From: Flavobacterium collinsii
GTDB lineage: Bacteria; Bacteroidota; Bacteroidia; Flavobacteriales; Flavobacteriaceae
Direction: 5' to 3'
DNA: 64,000 nt
Assembly: GCF_902804485.1 (NCBI RefSeq)
Contig: NZ_CADCST010000086.1
Span: 1-64,000 of the forward strand
Both the position numbers and the translations under genes were made by a program. Below the pieces are notes generated by a model, which saw nothing but the letters and a program-made list of their open reading frames with translations, had not been told where the DNA came from and did no database searches. Position 1 is the stretch's first letter. The number at the start of each line of letters is the position of its first letter. This document shows, one piece after another, positions 15,767 to 25,469 of the stretch.

Positions 15767-18442
15767 TTAATCCGCTATATTAGGGTTCAACCATTTCATT
15801 GCATAGTCGGTTGAAACACTGCGTCGTTTGGCATAGTCAACTACCTGATCCTCTTTTATTTTCCCAAGTCCGAAATATTTACTTTCCGGATTTCCAAAAT
15901 AGTATCCTGAAACGGATGAAGCCGGCCACATCGCCATGCTTTCGGTTAATGTTACGCCTATTTCTTTTTCTACATTTAAAAGTTTCCAGATTGTTGGTTT
16001 CTCCAAATGGTCAGGACATGCCGGATAACCCGGAGCAGGACGGATTCCTTTGTACTCTTCAGAAATCATTTCTTCGTTAGTTAAGCTCTCTTCTGATGAA
16101 TATCCCCAGATTTCTTTACGTATTTTTTCATGAAGATATTCAGCGAAAGCCTCGGCAAAACGATCCGCTAATGCTTTTACCATAATCGAATTATAATCGT
16201 CCAGGTCCTTCTCAAATTCAGCTGCCCATTCGTCAACACCAAAACCAGTTGTTACGCAGAATGCTCCCATATAATCAACTTTCCCGCTTTCTTTCGGAGC
16301 GATAAAATCAGCTAATGCAATATTGGGCGCCCCTTTTGTTTTTTGTGATTGCTGACGTAAGGTCAAAAATGTCTGCAGCGGCTTTCCGTTTTCATCCGTC
16401 AATTCAATATCATCATCGTTGATCTGATTGGCTGGAAAGATTCCGTAAATACCTTTCGCAGATAGTTTTTTCTCTTCCAAAATTACTTTCAGCATTGCCT
16501 GTGCATCCGCATAAACAGAAGTCGCTTCTTTCCCTACAACCTCATCTGTTAATATTGCCGGGTATTTTCCAAACAATTCCCAGGTTCTGAAAAACGGTGT
16601 CCAGTCGATATACGGAACCAAAACGTCCAAATCGACTTCAACAATCTGCTCTCCAATTATATTTGGCTTCACCGGATTGAAATTTTCCCAATCCAATTGT
16701 AATTTGTTTTTACGCGCGTCTTCAATGCTTAAGAAATTCTTATCTCTCGAACGATTCAAAAATGTTTCTCTAAAAGAATCATACTCTGCACGAATATCGC
16801 TTGCATATATTTTACGATTATGATCTAATAAATTTCCTGCAACAGTAACGGCTCTCGAAGCATCGTTTACGTGAATTACAGTTTCTCTATATTGAGGCGC
16901 AATTTTCACGGCTGTATGCGCGCGCGAAGTGGTTGCTCCACCAATCATAATCGGAATTTTAATTCCTTGTTTGTCTAGTTCTTTGGCCAGATACACCATT
17001 TCGTCAAGCGAAGGCGTAATCAATCCGCTTAATCCAATAATATCTACATTGTGTTCTATAGCAGCTGCAATAATTTTTTCCGGAGGCACCATTACGCCAA
17101 GATCTACAATCTCGTAATTGTTACAGGCCAAAACCACCGAAACAATGTTTTTACCAATGTCGTGAACGTCTCCTTTTACAGTAGCCATCAGGATTTTTCC
17201 GTTTCCTTGTTTGTCTCCAGCCTGTTTACTGGCTTCAATGTAAGGCAATAAATACGCTACGGCTTTTTTCATTACACGTGCCGATTTTACTACCTGTGGC
17301 AGGAACATTTTTCCGCTTCCGAACAAATCTCCCACGACATTCATTCCGGTCATCAAATTGATTTCGATAACTTCAATTGGTTTTGTAGCAGCCAAACGTG
17401 CTTCTTCCACATCTTCTTCAATAAAAGCATCAACTCCTTTAACCAGTGAGTGCGTAATACGTTCCTGAACGGTTCCCAAACGCCATTCCTGAATTGCTTT
17501 TTCATCTGATTTTACTTCTCCTTTTACATTCTCTGCAAAATCTAAAAGCCGTTCGGTTGCATCGTCACGTCTGTCCAGAATTACGTCCTCAACATGTTCC
17601 AGTAAATCTTTTGGAATGTCATCGTAAATCGAAAGCATTTCCGGATTCACGATTCCCATAGTCATTCCGTTCTTGATTGCATGGTACAAAAATACCGAGT
17701 GCATCGCTTCACGAACGGTGTCATTTCCTCTAAAAGAAAACGAAACGTTACTTACTCCCCCACTAATATGTGCATGTGGTAAGTTATCACGAACCCATTT
17801 TGTTCCCCTGAAGAAATCCAGAGCATTCAAACGGTGTTCTTCCATTCCGGTTGCAACCGGGAAAATATTCAAATCAAAAATGATATCCTGTGGAGGAAAA
17901 TCAACTTTGTTGACTAATATATCATAGGAACGCTGACAAATTTCAACTCTTCGCTCATAATTATCAGCCTGACCCACTTCGTCAAAAGCCATGATTATAG
18001 CTGCCGCTCCGTAGCGCTTGATTAATTTAGCATGATGAATAAAGGCTTCTTCTCCTTCTTTTAACGAAATCGAGTTTACAACGCTTTTCCCCTGTACTAC
18101 TTTAAGACCCGCCTCTATGATTTCCCATTTCGAACTGTCGATCATAATAGGTACTCTCGAAATGTCCGGTTCTGATGCAATTAAATTCAAAAATTTAGTC
18201 ATTGCCTGAACTCCATCAAGCATTCCTTCATCCATATTAATATCGATGATTTGTGCTCCTCCTTCTACCTGTTGTCTTGCAATATCAAGTGCCTCATCAT
18301 ATTTCTCTTCCTTGATTAAGCGAAGGAATTTTCTGGAACCCGTTACATTCGTACGTTCCCCAATGTTTACAAAAACACTGGTAGGTGTAATAATTAACGG
18401 TTCTAATCCTGCTAATACAAGGTCTCTTCTATTTTCTGCCAT
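15767..18442 (-). CDS. metH: Methionine synthase MetH, folate/cobalamin/activation part
   Basis: This 891-residue protein covers the last three modules of cobalamin-dependent methionine synthase. They are the pterin-binding domain (about 15-290; [23 protein letters not shown]), the cobalamin cap and B12-binding domain (about 310-545; [11 protein letters not shown] with His428 as the lower cobalt ligand, later [13 protein letters not shown]), and the SAM-dependent reactivation domain (about 580-890; [24 protein letters not shown]). The homocysteine-binding module is missing and is encoded by the next gene upstream (18787-19791). The split is typical of Flavobacteria. The protein transfers methyl from methyl-THF via cob(I)alamin to homocysteine bound on the partner. 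Confidence 0.95.
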   Translation of the reverse strand: MAENRRDLVLAGLEPLIITPTSVFVNIGERTNVTGSRKFLRLIKEEKYDEALDIARQQVEGGAQIIDINMDEGMLDGVQAMTKFLNLIASEPDISRVPIMIDSSKWEIIEAGLKVVQGKSVVNSISLKEGEEAFIHHAKLIKRYGAAAIIMAFDEVGQADNYERRVEICQRSYDILVNKVDFPPQDIIFDLNIFPVATGMEEHRLNALDFFRGTKWVRDNLPHAHISGGVSNVSFSFRGNDTVREAMHSVFLYHAIKNGMTMGIVNPEMLSIYDDIPKDLLEHVEDVILDRRDDATERLLDFAENVKGEVKSDEKAIQEWRLGTVQERITHSLVKGVDAFIEEDVEEARLAATKPIEVIEINLMTGMNVVGDLFGSGKMFLPQVVKSARVMKKAVAYLLPYIEASKQAGDKQGNGKILMATVKGDVHDIGKNIVSVVLACNNYEIVDLGVMVPPEKIIAAAIEHNVDIIGLSGLITPSLDEMVYLAKELDKQGIKIPIMIGGATTSRAHTAVKIAPQYRETVIHVNDASRAVTVAGNLLDHNRKIYASDIRAEYDSFRETFLNRSRDKNFLSIEDARKNKLQLDWENFNPVKPNIIGEQIVEVDLDVLVPYIDWTPFFRTWELFGKYPAILTDEVVGKEATSVYADAQAMLKVILEEKKLSAKGIYGIFPANQINDDDIELTDENGKPLQTFLTLRQQSQKTKGAPNIALADFIAPKESGKVDYMGAFCVTTGFGVDEWAAEFEKDLDDYNSIMVKALADRFAEAFAEYLHEKIRKEIWGYSSEESLTNEEMISEEYKGIRPAPGYPACPDHLEKPTIWKLLNVEKEIGVTLTESMAMWPASSVSGYYFGNPESKYFGLGKIKEDQVVDYAKRRSVSTDYAMKWLNPNIAD

Positions 18443-18499
18443 TTTATTTAAGTTACTGAGATCCTAAGATGCTTAGAGTCTAAGTTTTTTATTCTATTT

Positions 18500-18786
18500 T
18501 CTTTTTGCAAGGTTTTTAAAACCTTGTAGGTATATTCGTTTACCGATATGTTGTTCCTATCGGAACATTTATTTCCATTTTGGCTCTTCTACATATTGTA
18601 TGTTACAACTGCAACACATATAATGTTTCGTTTCTATGGAACTCTTACTTATCACTCATTTTTTTCAACGGAATAAATTCCGTTACTACAAAATATATCG
18701 TTCCTACGGAACTTTTTAAGAGTCTTAGGCTCGGGCTATTTTGCAGGGATGGATTTTAATCCATTCCCGAAATCAATAAAATTATA
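18500..18786. repeat. Cluster of REP-like hairpins between the metH genes
   Basis: It has CAAGGTTTTTAAAACCTTG (18508-18526), GTTCCTATCGGAAC near 18551, AACGGAATAAATTCCGTT near 18668, CGTTCCTACGGAAC near 18700 and an imperfect GGGATGGATTTTAATCC hairpin at 18746-18768. Each is a short palindrome of kinds dispersed in Bacteroidota genomes. No reading frame is present. Confidence 0.7.
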
Positions 18787-19791
18787 TTACGTAAGAACAG
18801 GTGCCACTCTCGGTTTATAATCCTTCGCTACCTCAGCAATTAATCGAATATGATCCGGAGTTGTTCCGCAACAACCTCCAATAATATTGATTAAATTATC
18901 GTCTAAATATTCTTTGATTAAGGCTTGAGTCTGCTCTGGGGTTTCGTCGTATTGCCCGAAAGCGTTTGGCAAACCTGCATTTGGATGTGCCGAAACATTA
19001 AACTGCGTATGTTGTGATAATGTTTTCAAATACGGTTTCAACAAATCGGCTCCTAATGCACAATTGAAACCTACGCTTAATAACGGAATATGAGATACCG
19101 AAATCAGGAATGCCTCCACCGTTTGCCCTGAAAGTGTTCTTCCTGAAGCATCCGTGATGGTTCCCGAAACCATGATTGGAATATCCAGATTGCGCTCTTC
19201 TTTTACTTCTTCAATCGCAAAAAGTGCCGCTTTGGCATTTAAGGTGTCGAAAATCGTTTCTACTAATAATAGATCACATCCACCATCCATTAATGCTTCT
19301 GCCTGCTGTTTATAGGCAATTCGCAAATCATCAAATGTTACAGCTCTGTATCCAGGATCATTTACATCCGGTGACATACTTGCCGTTCTGTTTGTTGGTC
19401 CGATTGAACCAGCAACAAAACGTGGTTTGTCCGGATTTTTAGCTGTAAACTCATCTGCTACTTCACGGGCAATTTTAGCCGATTCGTAGTTCAATTCATA
19501 AACCAAATCTTCCAGGAAATAGTCGGCCATACCGATCGTAGTTCCTGAAAAAGTATTGGTTTCTACAATGTCTGCACCTGCTTCATAATAAGCAGCGTGA
19601 ACATCGCGGATTGCTTGTGGTTGTGTTATGGATAGTAAATCGTTGTTTCCTTTTAAGGGATGAGGGAAATCTTTGAAACGCTCTCCTCTAAAATCTTCTT
19701 CAGAGAAATTATAGCGTTGCAGCATCGTTCCCATTGCCCCGTCAAGGATTAGGATATTTTTTTTTATTGCTTCCTGAATTGTTATTGCCAT
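18787..19791 (-). CDS. Methionine synthase MetH, homocysteine-binding part
   Basis: The 334-residue protein is a stand-alone homocysteine S-methyltransferase domain. It has [13 protein letters not shown] at the N-terminus, ETNTFSGT, and the zinc ligands in [10 protein letters not shown] and [13 protein letters not shown]. In one-piece MetH this module is the N-terminal 350 residues, so the protein should act with the 891-residue product encoded 344 bases downstream. The gene is the first of the unit metH1-metH2-(four-helix bundle)-metF and lies behind a SAM-I riboswitch. BHMT-like use of another methyl donor is possible but less likely in this context. Confidence 0.92.
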   Translation of the reverse strand: MAITIQEAIKKNILILDGAMGTMLQRYNFSEEDFRGERFKDFPHPLKGNNDLLSITQPQAIRDVHAAYYEAGADIVETNTFSGTTIGMADYFLEDLVYELNYESAKIAREVADEFTAKNPDKPRFVAGSIGPTNRTASMSPDVNDPGYRAVTFDDLRIAYKQQAEALMDGGCDLLLVETIFDTLNAKAALFAIEEVKEERNLDIPIMVSGTITDASGRTLSGQTVEAFLISVSHIPLLSVGFNCALGADLLKPYLKTLSQHTQFNVSAHPNAGLPNAFGQYDETPEQTQALIKEYLDDNLINIIGGCCGTTPDHIRLIAEVAKDYKPRVAPVLT

Positions 19792-19859
19792 TACTTTTTA
19801 TCTTTTAGCTACTAAGACGCTAAGGCGCTAAGATGCTAAGTTTTTTTACTTACTTGATC

Positions 19860-19891
19860 ATACCTGACAGGTTTTTGAAACCTGTTAGGAC
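19860..19891. repeat. REP-like hairpin
   Basis: CTGACAGGTTTTTGAAACCTGT contains ACAGGTTT/AAACCTGT arms (19867-19874, 19878-19885). It is related to the hairpins at 18508 and 60554. Just before it lies CTAAGACGCTAAGGCGCTAA, another dispersed motif. Confidence 0.65.
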
Positions 19892-19930
19892 ACGTTATTT
19901 TGATTCACATTAATTCCAAAAATTCACTAT

Positions 19931-20012
19931 TGATGGCTCTTTAGCCCCGATTGAAGTGGAAATCCTTTTGTCCGCCGCGGCGGATAAAAGATTGCAACGA
20001 AAAGCGGGAACG
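19931..20012 (+). ncRNA. Flavo-1-like structured RNA element
   Basis: The stretch TAGCCCCGATTGAAGTGG ... ATCCTTTTG ... AAAAGATTGC ... GAAAAGCGGGAACG folds with CCCG/CGGG outside, ATC-TTTT/AAAAGAT in the middle and a perfect GC tip TCCGCCGCGGCGGA (19971-19984). From memory this bipartite AGCCCCGAT...AAGCGGGA form recurs in Flavobacteria and resembles the Rfam flavo-1 class, but I have not compared it with the model. It is antisense to the metH leader. Confidence 0.45.
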
Positions 20013-20118
20013 ATTGACGGCAAAAATGCGCCAATAATTCGCTCATGATACTGAATTCAGTAAAATAATATTGTAAGGTTGTCAGGAAAAGTTTGAGAAA
20101 TACGAGTAATGTATTTGT

Positions 20119-20229
20119 GTTATCTATCTTAAATACAATGAATTTGTATTAAGTAGAATGTAGCACCTTCTTTATGATAAAGGGTTGCTAAGGTTTCATT
20201 GGGTCTTTCCCTCCGCCTTTCGTGATAAC
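20119..20229 (-). promoter_or_regulatory. SAM-I (S-box) riboswitch upstream of metH/metF unit
   Basis: Read on the minus strand the aptamer opens with GTTATC and closes with GATAAC (P1). Between them it has GGCGGAGGGAAAGACCC, ATGAAACCTTAGCAACC, a P3 hairpin (CTTTATCATAAAG), AAGGTGCTACATTCTA and a P4 hairpin AATACAA/TTGTATT. These are the conserved blocks of the S-box in the right order. It precedes the first metH gene by 327 bases. I see no clear terminator downstream, so the expression platform is unclear. Confidence 0.93.
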
Positions 20230-20252
20230 TTTCAATAATTTTAAGAACAGTG

Positions 20253-20284
20253 CAAAGTAAAGACATAAGCTTAACAATTGCAAG
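20253..20284 (-). promoter_or_regulatory. Probable promoter of the SAM-I/metH transcript
   Basis: On the minus strand CTTG (20284-20281), 20 bases, TTACTTTG (20260-20253), one mismatch in each box to TTTG / TAnnTTTG. Transcription would start a few bases before the aptamer. Confidence 0.45.
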
Positions 20285-20393
20285 TTTTTTTTAAGTTTCT
20301 GAGGGGCTAAGGTCCTTTTTAAGGCGCTGAGAGACTAAAACTCTAAGATACTGAGTTTCTAAGTTTAAGTTTGGGCTATTATTTTTCAAATAT

Positions 20394-20490
20394 AGCCCAC
20401 GGTTTCAACCGTGGGACACGATGGTGATAAATTGTTTTTATATCAATGCGTTGTGTTCATGCATTGTGTTCCAGTGGTTGAAACCACCGG
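20394..20490. repeat. REP-like pair of hairpins
   Basis: A perfect CCCACGGTTTCAACCGTGGG (20396-20415) and, about 60 bases on, GTGGTTGAAACCAC (20474-20487) bracketed by TATAGCC and GGCTATG. This is a dispersed bipartite element of Bacteroidota. Confidence 0.7.
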
Positions 20491-20503
20491 CTATGTTTTG
20501 TAT

Positions 20504-20543
20504 ATTTAAAAAAAATAAAGCCCAAACTAAAAGTTTGAGCTTT
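20504..20543 (-). terminator. Terminator of the sulfate-assimilation operon
   Basis: On the minus strand AAAGCTCAAACT pairs with AGTTTGGGCTTT (one U-G pair) over a three-base loop, followed by ATTTTTTTT. Confidence 0.85.
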
Positions 20544-20596
20544 ACTATATTAAAAATCTTAGCACCTTAGTATCTTAGAGCCTCAGCCCCTCAAAA

Positions 20597-21649
20597 CTAA
20601 ACTATCGCTTTAACAACTGCTTTTGGAGCTTCTTTACGAGTTCCGTCGAAACCATCTACTCCAGAAACTGTTGTATACTTTAAAACATATTTTTTACCTG
20701 GATTGATAATTTGGTATGCGGCCTGGCACATTAAAGTTGCTTCGTGGAATCCACAAAGAATCAGTTTTAATTTTCCAGGATAAGTATTTACGTCTCCAAT
20801 GGCAAAGATTCCCGGAATATTGGTTTGATAATCTAATGCATTATTTACTTTAATAGCATTTTTCTCGATTTCTAATCCCCAATCTCCGATTGGTCCTAAC
20901 TTTGGCGTTAGCCCGAAAAGCGGAATAAAATAGTCCGTTTCGATTTTACGGTGTGCCCCGTTTTCTTCGATATCTAATGATTCAATATGCTCAGCACCAT
21001 TGATTCCGATTACTTCTGCCGGTGTAATTAATTTAATTTTTCCAGCAGTTTTTAGTTCTTGTACTTTTTCTACAGAATCTAAAGCTCCTCTGAATTCGTT
21101 TCTACGGTGAATCAAAGTAACTTCTGAAGCTACATTCGCCAAAAAGATACTCCAGTCTAATGCTGAATCTCCTCCTCCGGCGATTACCACTCTTTTGTCT
21201 CTGAATTTCTCCGGATTTTTGATGAAGTATTTTACTCCTTTATCTTCATAAAACTCAATATCTTCGATAAGTGGCTTACGTGGTTCAAAACTTCCCAAAC
21301 CTCCGGCGATAGCAATAACCGATGCGTGAAATTTAGTCCCTTTATTCGAGGTTACAATAAAACTTCCGTCTTCTTGTTTGTCAATCGTTTCTGCACGCTC
21401 TCCTAAAGTAAAACCAGGTTCAAATTGTTTGATTTGCTCTTGCAATCCATCAATTAAATCTCCAGCTAATACTTCCGGGAATCCAGGAATATCATAAATA
21501 GGCTTTTTTGGATACAATTCTGAAAGTTGACCTCCTGCTTGTGGTAAAGCATCTAAAATATGACATTTTAATTTTAATAATCCTGCCTCGAAAACGGCAA
21601 ATAAACCTGTTGGGCCTGCTCCAATTATAAGTATATCTGTTTTAATCAT
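20597..21649 (-). CDS. Ferredoxin--NADP reductase (thioredoxin-reductase-like)
   Basis: The 350-residue flavoprotein begins with MIKTDILIIGAGPTGLFAVF (FAD Rossmann), has a second Rossmann motif VVIAGGGDSALDW for NADPH, and ends with the FAD-binding GIFAIGDVNTYPGKLKL. It lacks the CxxC of thioredoxin reductase, which fits the YumC/type 2 ferredoxin-NADP reductases. I chose the ATG at 21649 over an upstream one that only adds MIINNNI. As last gene of the sulfate-assimilation operon it likely supplies reduced ferredoxin to the sulfite reductase encoded upstream. Confidence 0.88.
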   Translation of the reverse strand: MIKTDILIIGAGPTGLFAVFEAGLLKLKCHILDALPQAGGQLSELYPKKPIYDIPGFPEVLAGDLIDGLQEQIKQFEPGFTLGERAETIDKQEDGSFIVTSNKGTKFHASVIAIAGGLGSFEPRKPLIEDIEFYEDKGVKYFIKNPEKFRDKRVVIAGGGDSALDWSIFLANVASEVTLIHRRNEFRGALDSVEKVQELKTAGKIKLITPAEVIGINGAEHIESLDIEENGAHRKIETDYFIPLFGLTPKLGPIGDWGLEIEKNAIKVNNALDYQTNIPGIFAIGDVNTYPGKLKLILCGFHEATLMCQAAYQIINPGKKYVLKYTTVSGVDGFDGTRKEAPKAVVKAIV

Positions 21650-21745
21650 TATGTTGTTGTTTATAATCATTCTTAATAATGCAAAGGAACGAATAATTTA
21701 TTCTATTTTCAATGATTTTTGTCATTGATTTCTTTGCGGAATTTT

Positions 21746-22327
21746 TTACTCTTTATTTTTTAATGAAGCGGTTATTTCGTTCATTTTTTTAACCTTCTCT
21801 TCAAAATTACCTTTTAATGTCTTTCGATATTCATTAAGGTTTTCGACCATTTTATTGATATCCTCGGGAATTACCTCTTCAAAAAACTCACGAAGTCTTT
21901 TGGCTGTTGTTGGCGATTTTCCGTTGGTCGAAATGGCAATTTTCACATTGCCTTTGGTTACAATTCCTCCCAAATAATAATCACACAAATCCGGTGTATC
22001 GGCTATATTACAAATCAAATAACGCTTTCGGGATAATTCGTATACCTTTTTATTGACTTTTAAATCATCGGTACAGGCAATTACCATATGGCGTTTTTTG
22101 AGCATTTTCTTTTTGAACTTCGATTTTGTCAATGTAATCGAAGGATGTTTCTCAGCCAAAATCTTTATTTCTAAATGAAAATTTGGCGCTACTACCTCAA
22201 CATTTGCATTAGGGCTCGACTTTAACAAAAAAGAGAGTTTTTCTAATCCTACATTTCCTCCGCCAACAATCAGAACATTTAGATTGTGAAGTTTTAGGAA
22301 TACGGGATATAATTCGTTTTGTTCCAT
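21746..22327 (-). CDS. Precorrin-2 dehydrogenase / sirohydrochlorin ferrochelatase
   Basis: This 193-residue protein matches the N-terminal half of CysG and yeast Met8p. It has NVLIVGGGNVGLEKLSFLL for NAD binding, a central VIACTDDLKVNKKVYEL, and STNGKSPTTAKRLREFFE, the Ser-containing dimer loop. It oxidises precorrin-2 to sirohydrochlorin and inserts iron to give siroheme. The SUMT step is encoded by the next gene upstream, so the CysG functions are split. It lies within the sir operon, whose product needs siroheme. Confidence 0.9.
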   Translation of the reverse strand: MEQNELYPVFLKLHNLNVLIVGGGNVGLEKLSFLLKSSPNANVEVVAPNFHLEIKILAEKHPSITLTKSKFKKKMLKKRHMVIACTDDLKVNKKVYELSRKRYLICNIADTPDLCDYYLGGIVTKGNVKIAISTNGKSPTTAKRLREFFEEVIPEDINKMVENLNEYRKTLKGNFEEKVKKMNEITASLKNKE

Positions 22328-22432
22328 TTTAATTTTTATTACCGATATAAAGTTCGTTCAGAACAATTTATCATGCAAACATCGGATTAAAACCTGAAGC
22401 TACAAAATTGGTTGTACCTGATGAAACAATTA

Positions 22433-23206
22433 TTAACGAATCATTTCATTTGGGAGGAACTCTTCATAAAACCCTTTTAGTTTGTTGCTTTCGCGAACAA
22501 CCTCTCCAAGAACGATAATTGCTGGTGAGCTTAGTTTCTTCTCCTTTACAATTTCTAAAATCGAATCTACCGTTCCTACACCTACTTTTTCATCGGCCAA
22601 CGTTCCGTTTTGAATAATCGCTACGGGTAAATTTCCTTTGCTTTCTTTCTGAAATAAATCAATAATCTGAGGCAATTTGTGCATTCCCATCAAAATTACG
22701 ACTGTTGCTGACGATTGTGCAGCCAAAGCAACATCCGACGACAATTTCCTGTCAGAAGTTGTACCTGTTATGGCCCAAAAACTTTCGGAAACTCCTCTTT
22801 TAGTGATTGATATTCCCTGACTCGCCGGAACTGCCACTACCGAAGATATTCCGGGAACTACAAATGTCTCTATTCCAAAACTTTCTATAAATTCAATTTC
22901 TTCACTTCCGCGTCCAAAAATAAACGGGTCACCACCTTTTAAACGCACTACATTTCCGTACGTTAATGCATTATCAACAATCAATTGATTGATCTGATCC
23001 TGTGTATAAGCATGATTCCCTATTTTTTTTCCCACAAAAATTCGAATCGCATTTTTGGGAGCGTGCGCTAATATTTCCTCATTAGCCAATGCATCGTACA
23101 AAACCACATTCGCTTCAGCAAGTGCTTTTACGGCTTTGAGCGTAAGCAAATCCGGATCGCCGGGACCCGCACCAACTAAAGTTACTTTTGGTTTGATATT
23201 AAGCAT
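22433..23206 (-). CDS. cobA: Uroporphyrinogen-III C-methyltransferase (SUMT)
   Basis: The 257 residues show VTLVGAGPGDPDLLTLKA, ALANEEILAHAP, VRLKGGDPFIFGRGSEE and VVPGISSVVAVPA, the classic SUMT/CobA motifs for SAM and uroporphyrinogen III. It methylates uroporphyrinogen III twice to precorrin-2, the first step to siroheme. Its start overlaps the end of the sulfite reductase gene by eight bases, indicating translational coupling. Confidence 0.93.
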   Translation of the reverse strand: MLNIKPKVTLVGAGPGDPDLLTLKAVKALAEANVVLYDALANEEILAHAPKNAIRIFVGKKIGNHAYTQDQINQLIVDNALTYGNVVRLKGGDPFIFGRGSEEIEFIESFGIETFVVPGISSVVAVPASQGISITKRGVSESFWAITGTTSDRKLSSDVALAAQSSATVVILMGMHKLPQIIDLFQKESKGNLPVAIIQNGTLADEKVGVGTVDSILEIVKEKKLSSPAIIVLGEVVRESNKLKGFYEEFLPNEMIR

Positions 23207-25289
23207 TTTCTAATTCTTGAGCTCTATATTTTTCTATCGTATCAAAAAATGCAATTCCTTCCTGAATGTATTGTTTTGCAAAAGCTTCAGAGGGTTGTAT
23301 TGCATTGATTTGATACACTAATTCTCTAAATGATGTTGCCAGTTCAATTTTACCGGCTGCAATGAAAACGGTATCAAATAAATCAACGATTCCTGCATGA
23401 TTGTTTGTTTTTTCGTTTTCAGAAAGCAGCAACGCTTTTGCGCCGTTTACAAATCCGGCGTATGCATGGTAAATAGCATCCGACCATTTATTTTCGTCAA
23501 AAGATTCCTGAGCAAAAGTCAGTTTATCTTTGGCTTCCAACAATAAAGTCGCCACCAAATCAATCACTACTCCGGCACATTCTCCAACTCCAACAGCTTT
23601 TACGTAATTGTCAGCATTACCCCAATCTACAAAATCAGCTTCGGTTAAGTTCGTTACGTCTGATAAAGGCTTTAAAATTTCATAGAAATATTTCTCACCT
23701 TTTTCATCATAGTAATTCAGAAATTTTTGTCCATTTGCATTCGCATTAAAATCATTTAAAATGGTACGCAAAGCATCCGGTCCTCTTCGGCTTGGAATTT
23801 TGATTACTTTATCGGCAAAACGTCCTGCTCCATTTCCTAATCTGCCTCCGCCTAATAAAACCTGTAAAGCCGGAGCTACCAGTTTCCCTGAATTGATTGA
23901 CATTCCCTGAAATCCAATCGCTGACATATTGTGCTGTCCGCAAGCATTCATACAACCACTAATTTTAATTTCAATTTCGCGGTTGTTTAAATACTGAGGA
24001 TATTCAGCACTTAATACTTTCTCTAATTCTTCTGCAATTCCGGTACTACTTGCAATCCCCAAATTGCAAGTATCTGTACCCGGACATGCTGTAATATCTG
24101 CCGTTGAATTATATCCCAGATGAACAAAATTCAACTTAGCTAATTCCTGATAGAAGAAAGGTAAGTTCTCTTCTTTCACATGACGTATTACAATATTTTG
24201 ACGCAATGAAAAACGAAGTTCATTTGCGGCGTAGTTTTTAATTAAATCAGCTAATAATCTGGCTTTATCGGTGTAAAAATCTCCTAATAAAACTTTGATT
24301 CCTATAGCATAATAACCTGCCTGTTTCTGAGCGATTACATTTGATTTTTTCCAGGCTTCATAAGCTTCCGTATCTTCAATTGTAACTTGCGGAACTTCCA
24401 ATAAAGGTTCCGGAATTGGTCCGTCAAAAGCAGTTGTATCAATTTCGTAGGTTTCAAAAGCGATTGCTTTTTTCTCTTTTTCAACCAAATCAAGGAAAAC
24501 ATCTCTTCCCATTTCTTTGATTAAAAATTTCATACGGGCTTTCATTCTTTTTGCACGCTCACCGTATCTGTCAAAAATACGAATAATGCCTTCTGCCGTT
24601 GGAATAATCTGATTCGCCGGTACAAACTCTGAAAGCAATTCGGCATGGGCTGGCTGAGAACCTAATCCTCCACCAAACATAATTTTGAAACCACGCTCGC
24701 CATTAACAATTTTTGGAATAAATCCTAAATCATGCAAATAACTCAAAGCAGTATCTTCGTCTGAAGAAGAGAACGAAATTTTGAACTTACGCCCCATTTC
24801 CTGACAGATTGGGTTTCTTAACAGATATTGAAAAAGTCCGTGTGCGTAAGGCGAAACGTCAAACGGTTCGTTAACATCTACACCTGCTAATTCGCTTCCG
24901 GTAATGTTTCTAACGGTATTACCGCAAGCTTCACGTAAAGTAACATCGTCTTTAGCCAAATTTGCCCAAAGCTCGGGAGTTCTGTCCAGACTTACATAGT
25001 GAATCTGAATATCCTGACGCGTCGTAATATGCAAACGTCCTGTAGAATATTCATCAGAAACTTTTGTAATACGGATCAATTGTTCGCTTGTTACTTTACC
25101 ATAAGGCAATTTAATACGAATCATTTGAACACCTTCCTGACGCTGCCCGTAAATTCCACGCGCTAAACGAAGACTACGAAAACGTTCATCATCAATTTTT
25201 CCTCCACGGAACAAATGAATCTTTTTTTCTAAATCGATAATCTCTTTCTGAACTACCGGATTTTCTATTTCTGTTCTAAAACTTTCCAT
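23199..25289 (-). CDS. Siroheme sulfite reductase with C-terminal HEPN domain
   Basis: The first about 550 residues are a nitrite/sulfite reductase: two ferredoxin-like half-domains (MIRIKLPYGKVT, TGRLHITTRQDIQIHYV; LRFSLRQNIVIRHV), RNITGSELAG, and the 4Fe-4S ligands CPGTDTC and CMNAC, whose last Cys bridges to siroheme. It should reduce sulfite to sulfide with six electrons from ferredoxin. Residues about 560-690 form an extra all-helical domain (LEAKDKLTFAQESFDENKWSDAIYHAYAGFVNGAKALLL) of HEPN type, absent from textbook CysI/Sir. Neighbouring siroheme and CysDN/CysH genes favour sulfite over nitrite as substrate. Confidence 0.9.
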   Translation of the reverse strand: MESFRTEIENPVVQKEIIDLEKKIHLFRGGKIDDERFRSLRLARGIYGQRQEGVQMIRIKLPYGKVTSEQLIRITKVSDEYSTGRLHITTRQDIQIHYVSLDRTPELWANLAKDDVTLREACGNTVRNITGSELAGVDVNEPFDVSPYAHGLFQYLLRNPICQEMGRKFKISFSSSDEDTALSYLHDLGFIPKIVNGERGFKIMFGGGLGSQPAHAELLSEFVPANQIIPTAEGIIRIFDRYGERAKRMKARMKFLIKEMGRDVFLDLVEKEKKAIAFETYEIDTTAFDGPIPEPLLEVPQVTIEDTEAYEAWKKSNVIAQKQAGYYAIGIKVLLGDFYTDKARLLADLIKNYAANELRFSLRQNIVIRHVKEENLPFFYQELAKLNFVHLGYNSTADITACPGTDTCNLGIASSTGIAEELEKVLSAEYPQYLNNREIEIKISGCMNACGQHNMSAIGFQGMSINSGKLVAPALQVLLGGGRLGNGAGRFADKVIKIPSRRGPDALRTILNDFNANANGQKFLNYYDEKGEKYFYEILKPLSDVTNLTEADFVDWGNADNYVKAVGVGECAGVVIDLVATLLLEAKDKLTFAQESFDENKWSDAIYHAYAGFVNGAKALLLSENEKTNNHAGIVDLFDTVFIAAGKIELATSFRELVYQINAIQPSEAFAKQYIQEGIAFFDTIEKYRAQELENA

Positions 25290-25299
25290 TTTTTTTCGC

Positions 25300-25460
25300 T
25301 TTAGGCTTTAAGCTGTAGGCTATAAGCTTTTTAAACTTTGTGTTTTTTTAATGCTTTAGGCTTTAAGCAATAAGCTGTAGGCTTCTTGCATACCTTTTTA
25401 TACGTTTTTTGCTAAAAGCTTACAGCCTAAAGCTTATTGCTTACAGCGGTAAAATTGCTT
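25300..25460. repeat. Intergenic inverted repeats (TTTAGGCTTTAAGC type)
   Basis: GCTTTAGGCTTTAAGC occurs near 25300 and 25353, and the complement GCTTACAGCCTAAAGCTTA near 25418, within 180 bases between cysN and sir. No gene or clear terminator is present. Confidence 0.65.
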
Positions 25461-25469
25461 ACAGCAGGT

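Noticed and set aside
25300..25460. A possible leader or riboswitch between cysN and sir
   Set aside because: The stretch is made of dispersed TTTAGGCTTTAAGC repeats and shows no aptamer core or codon-rich frame.
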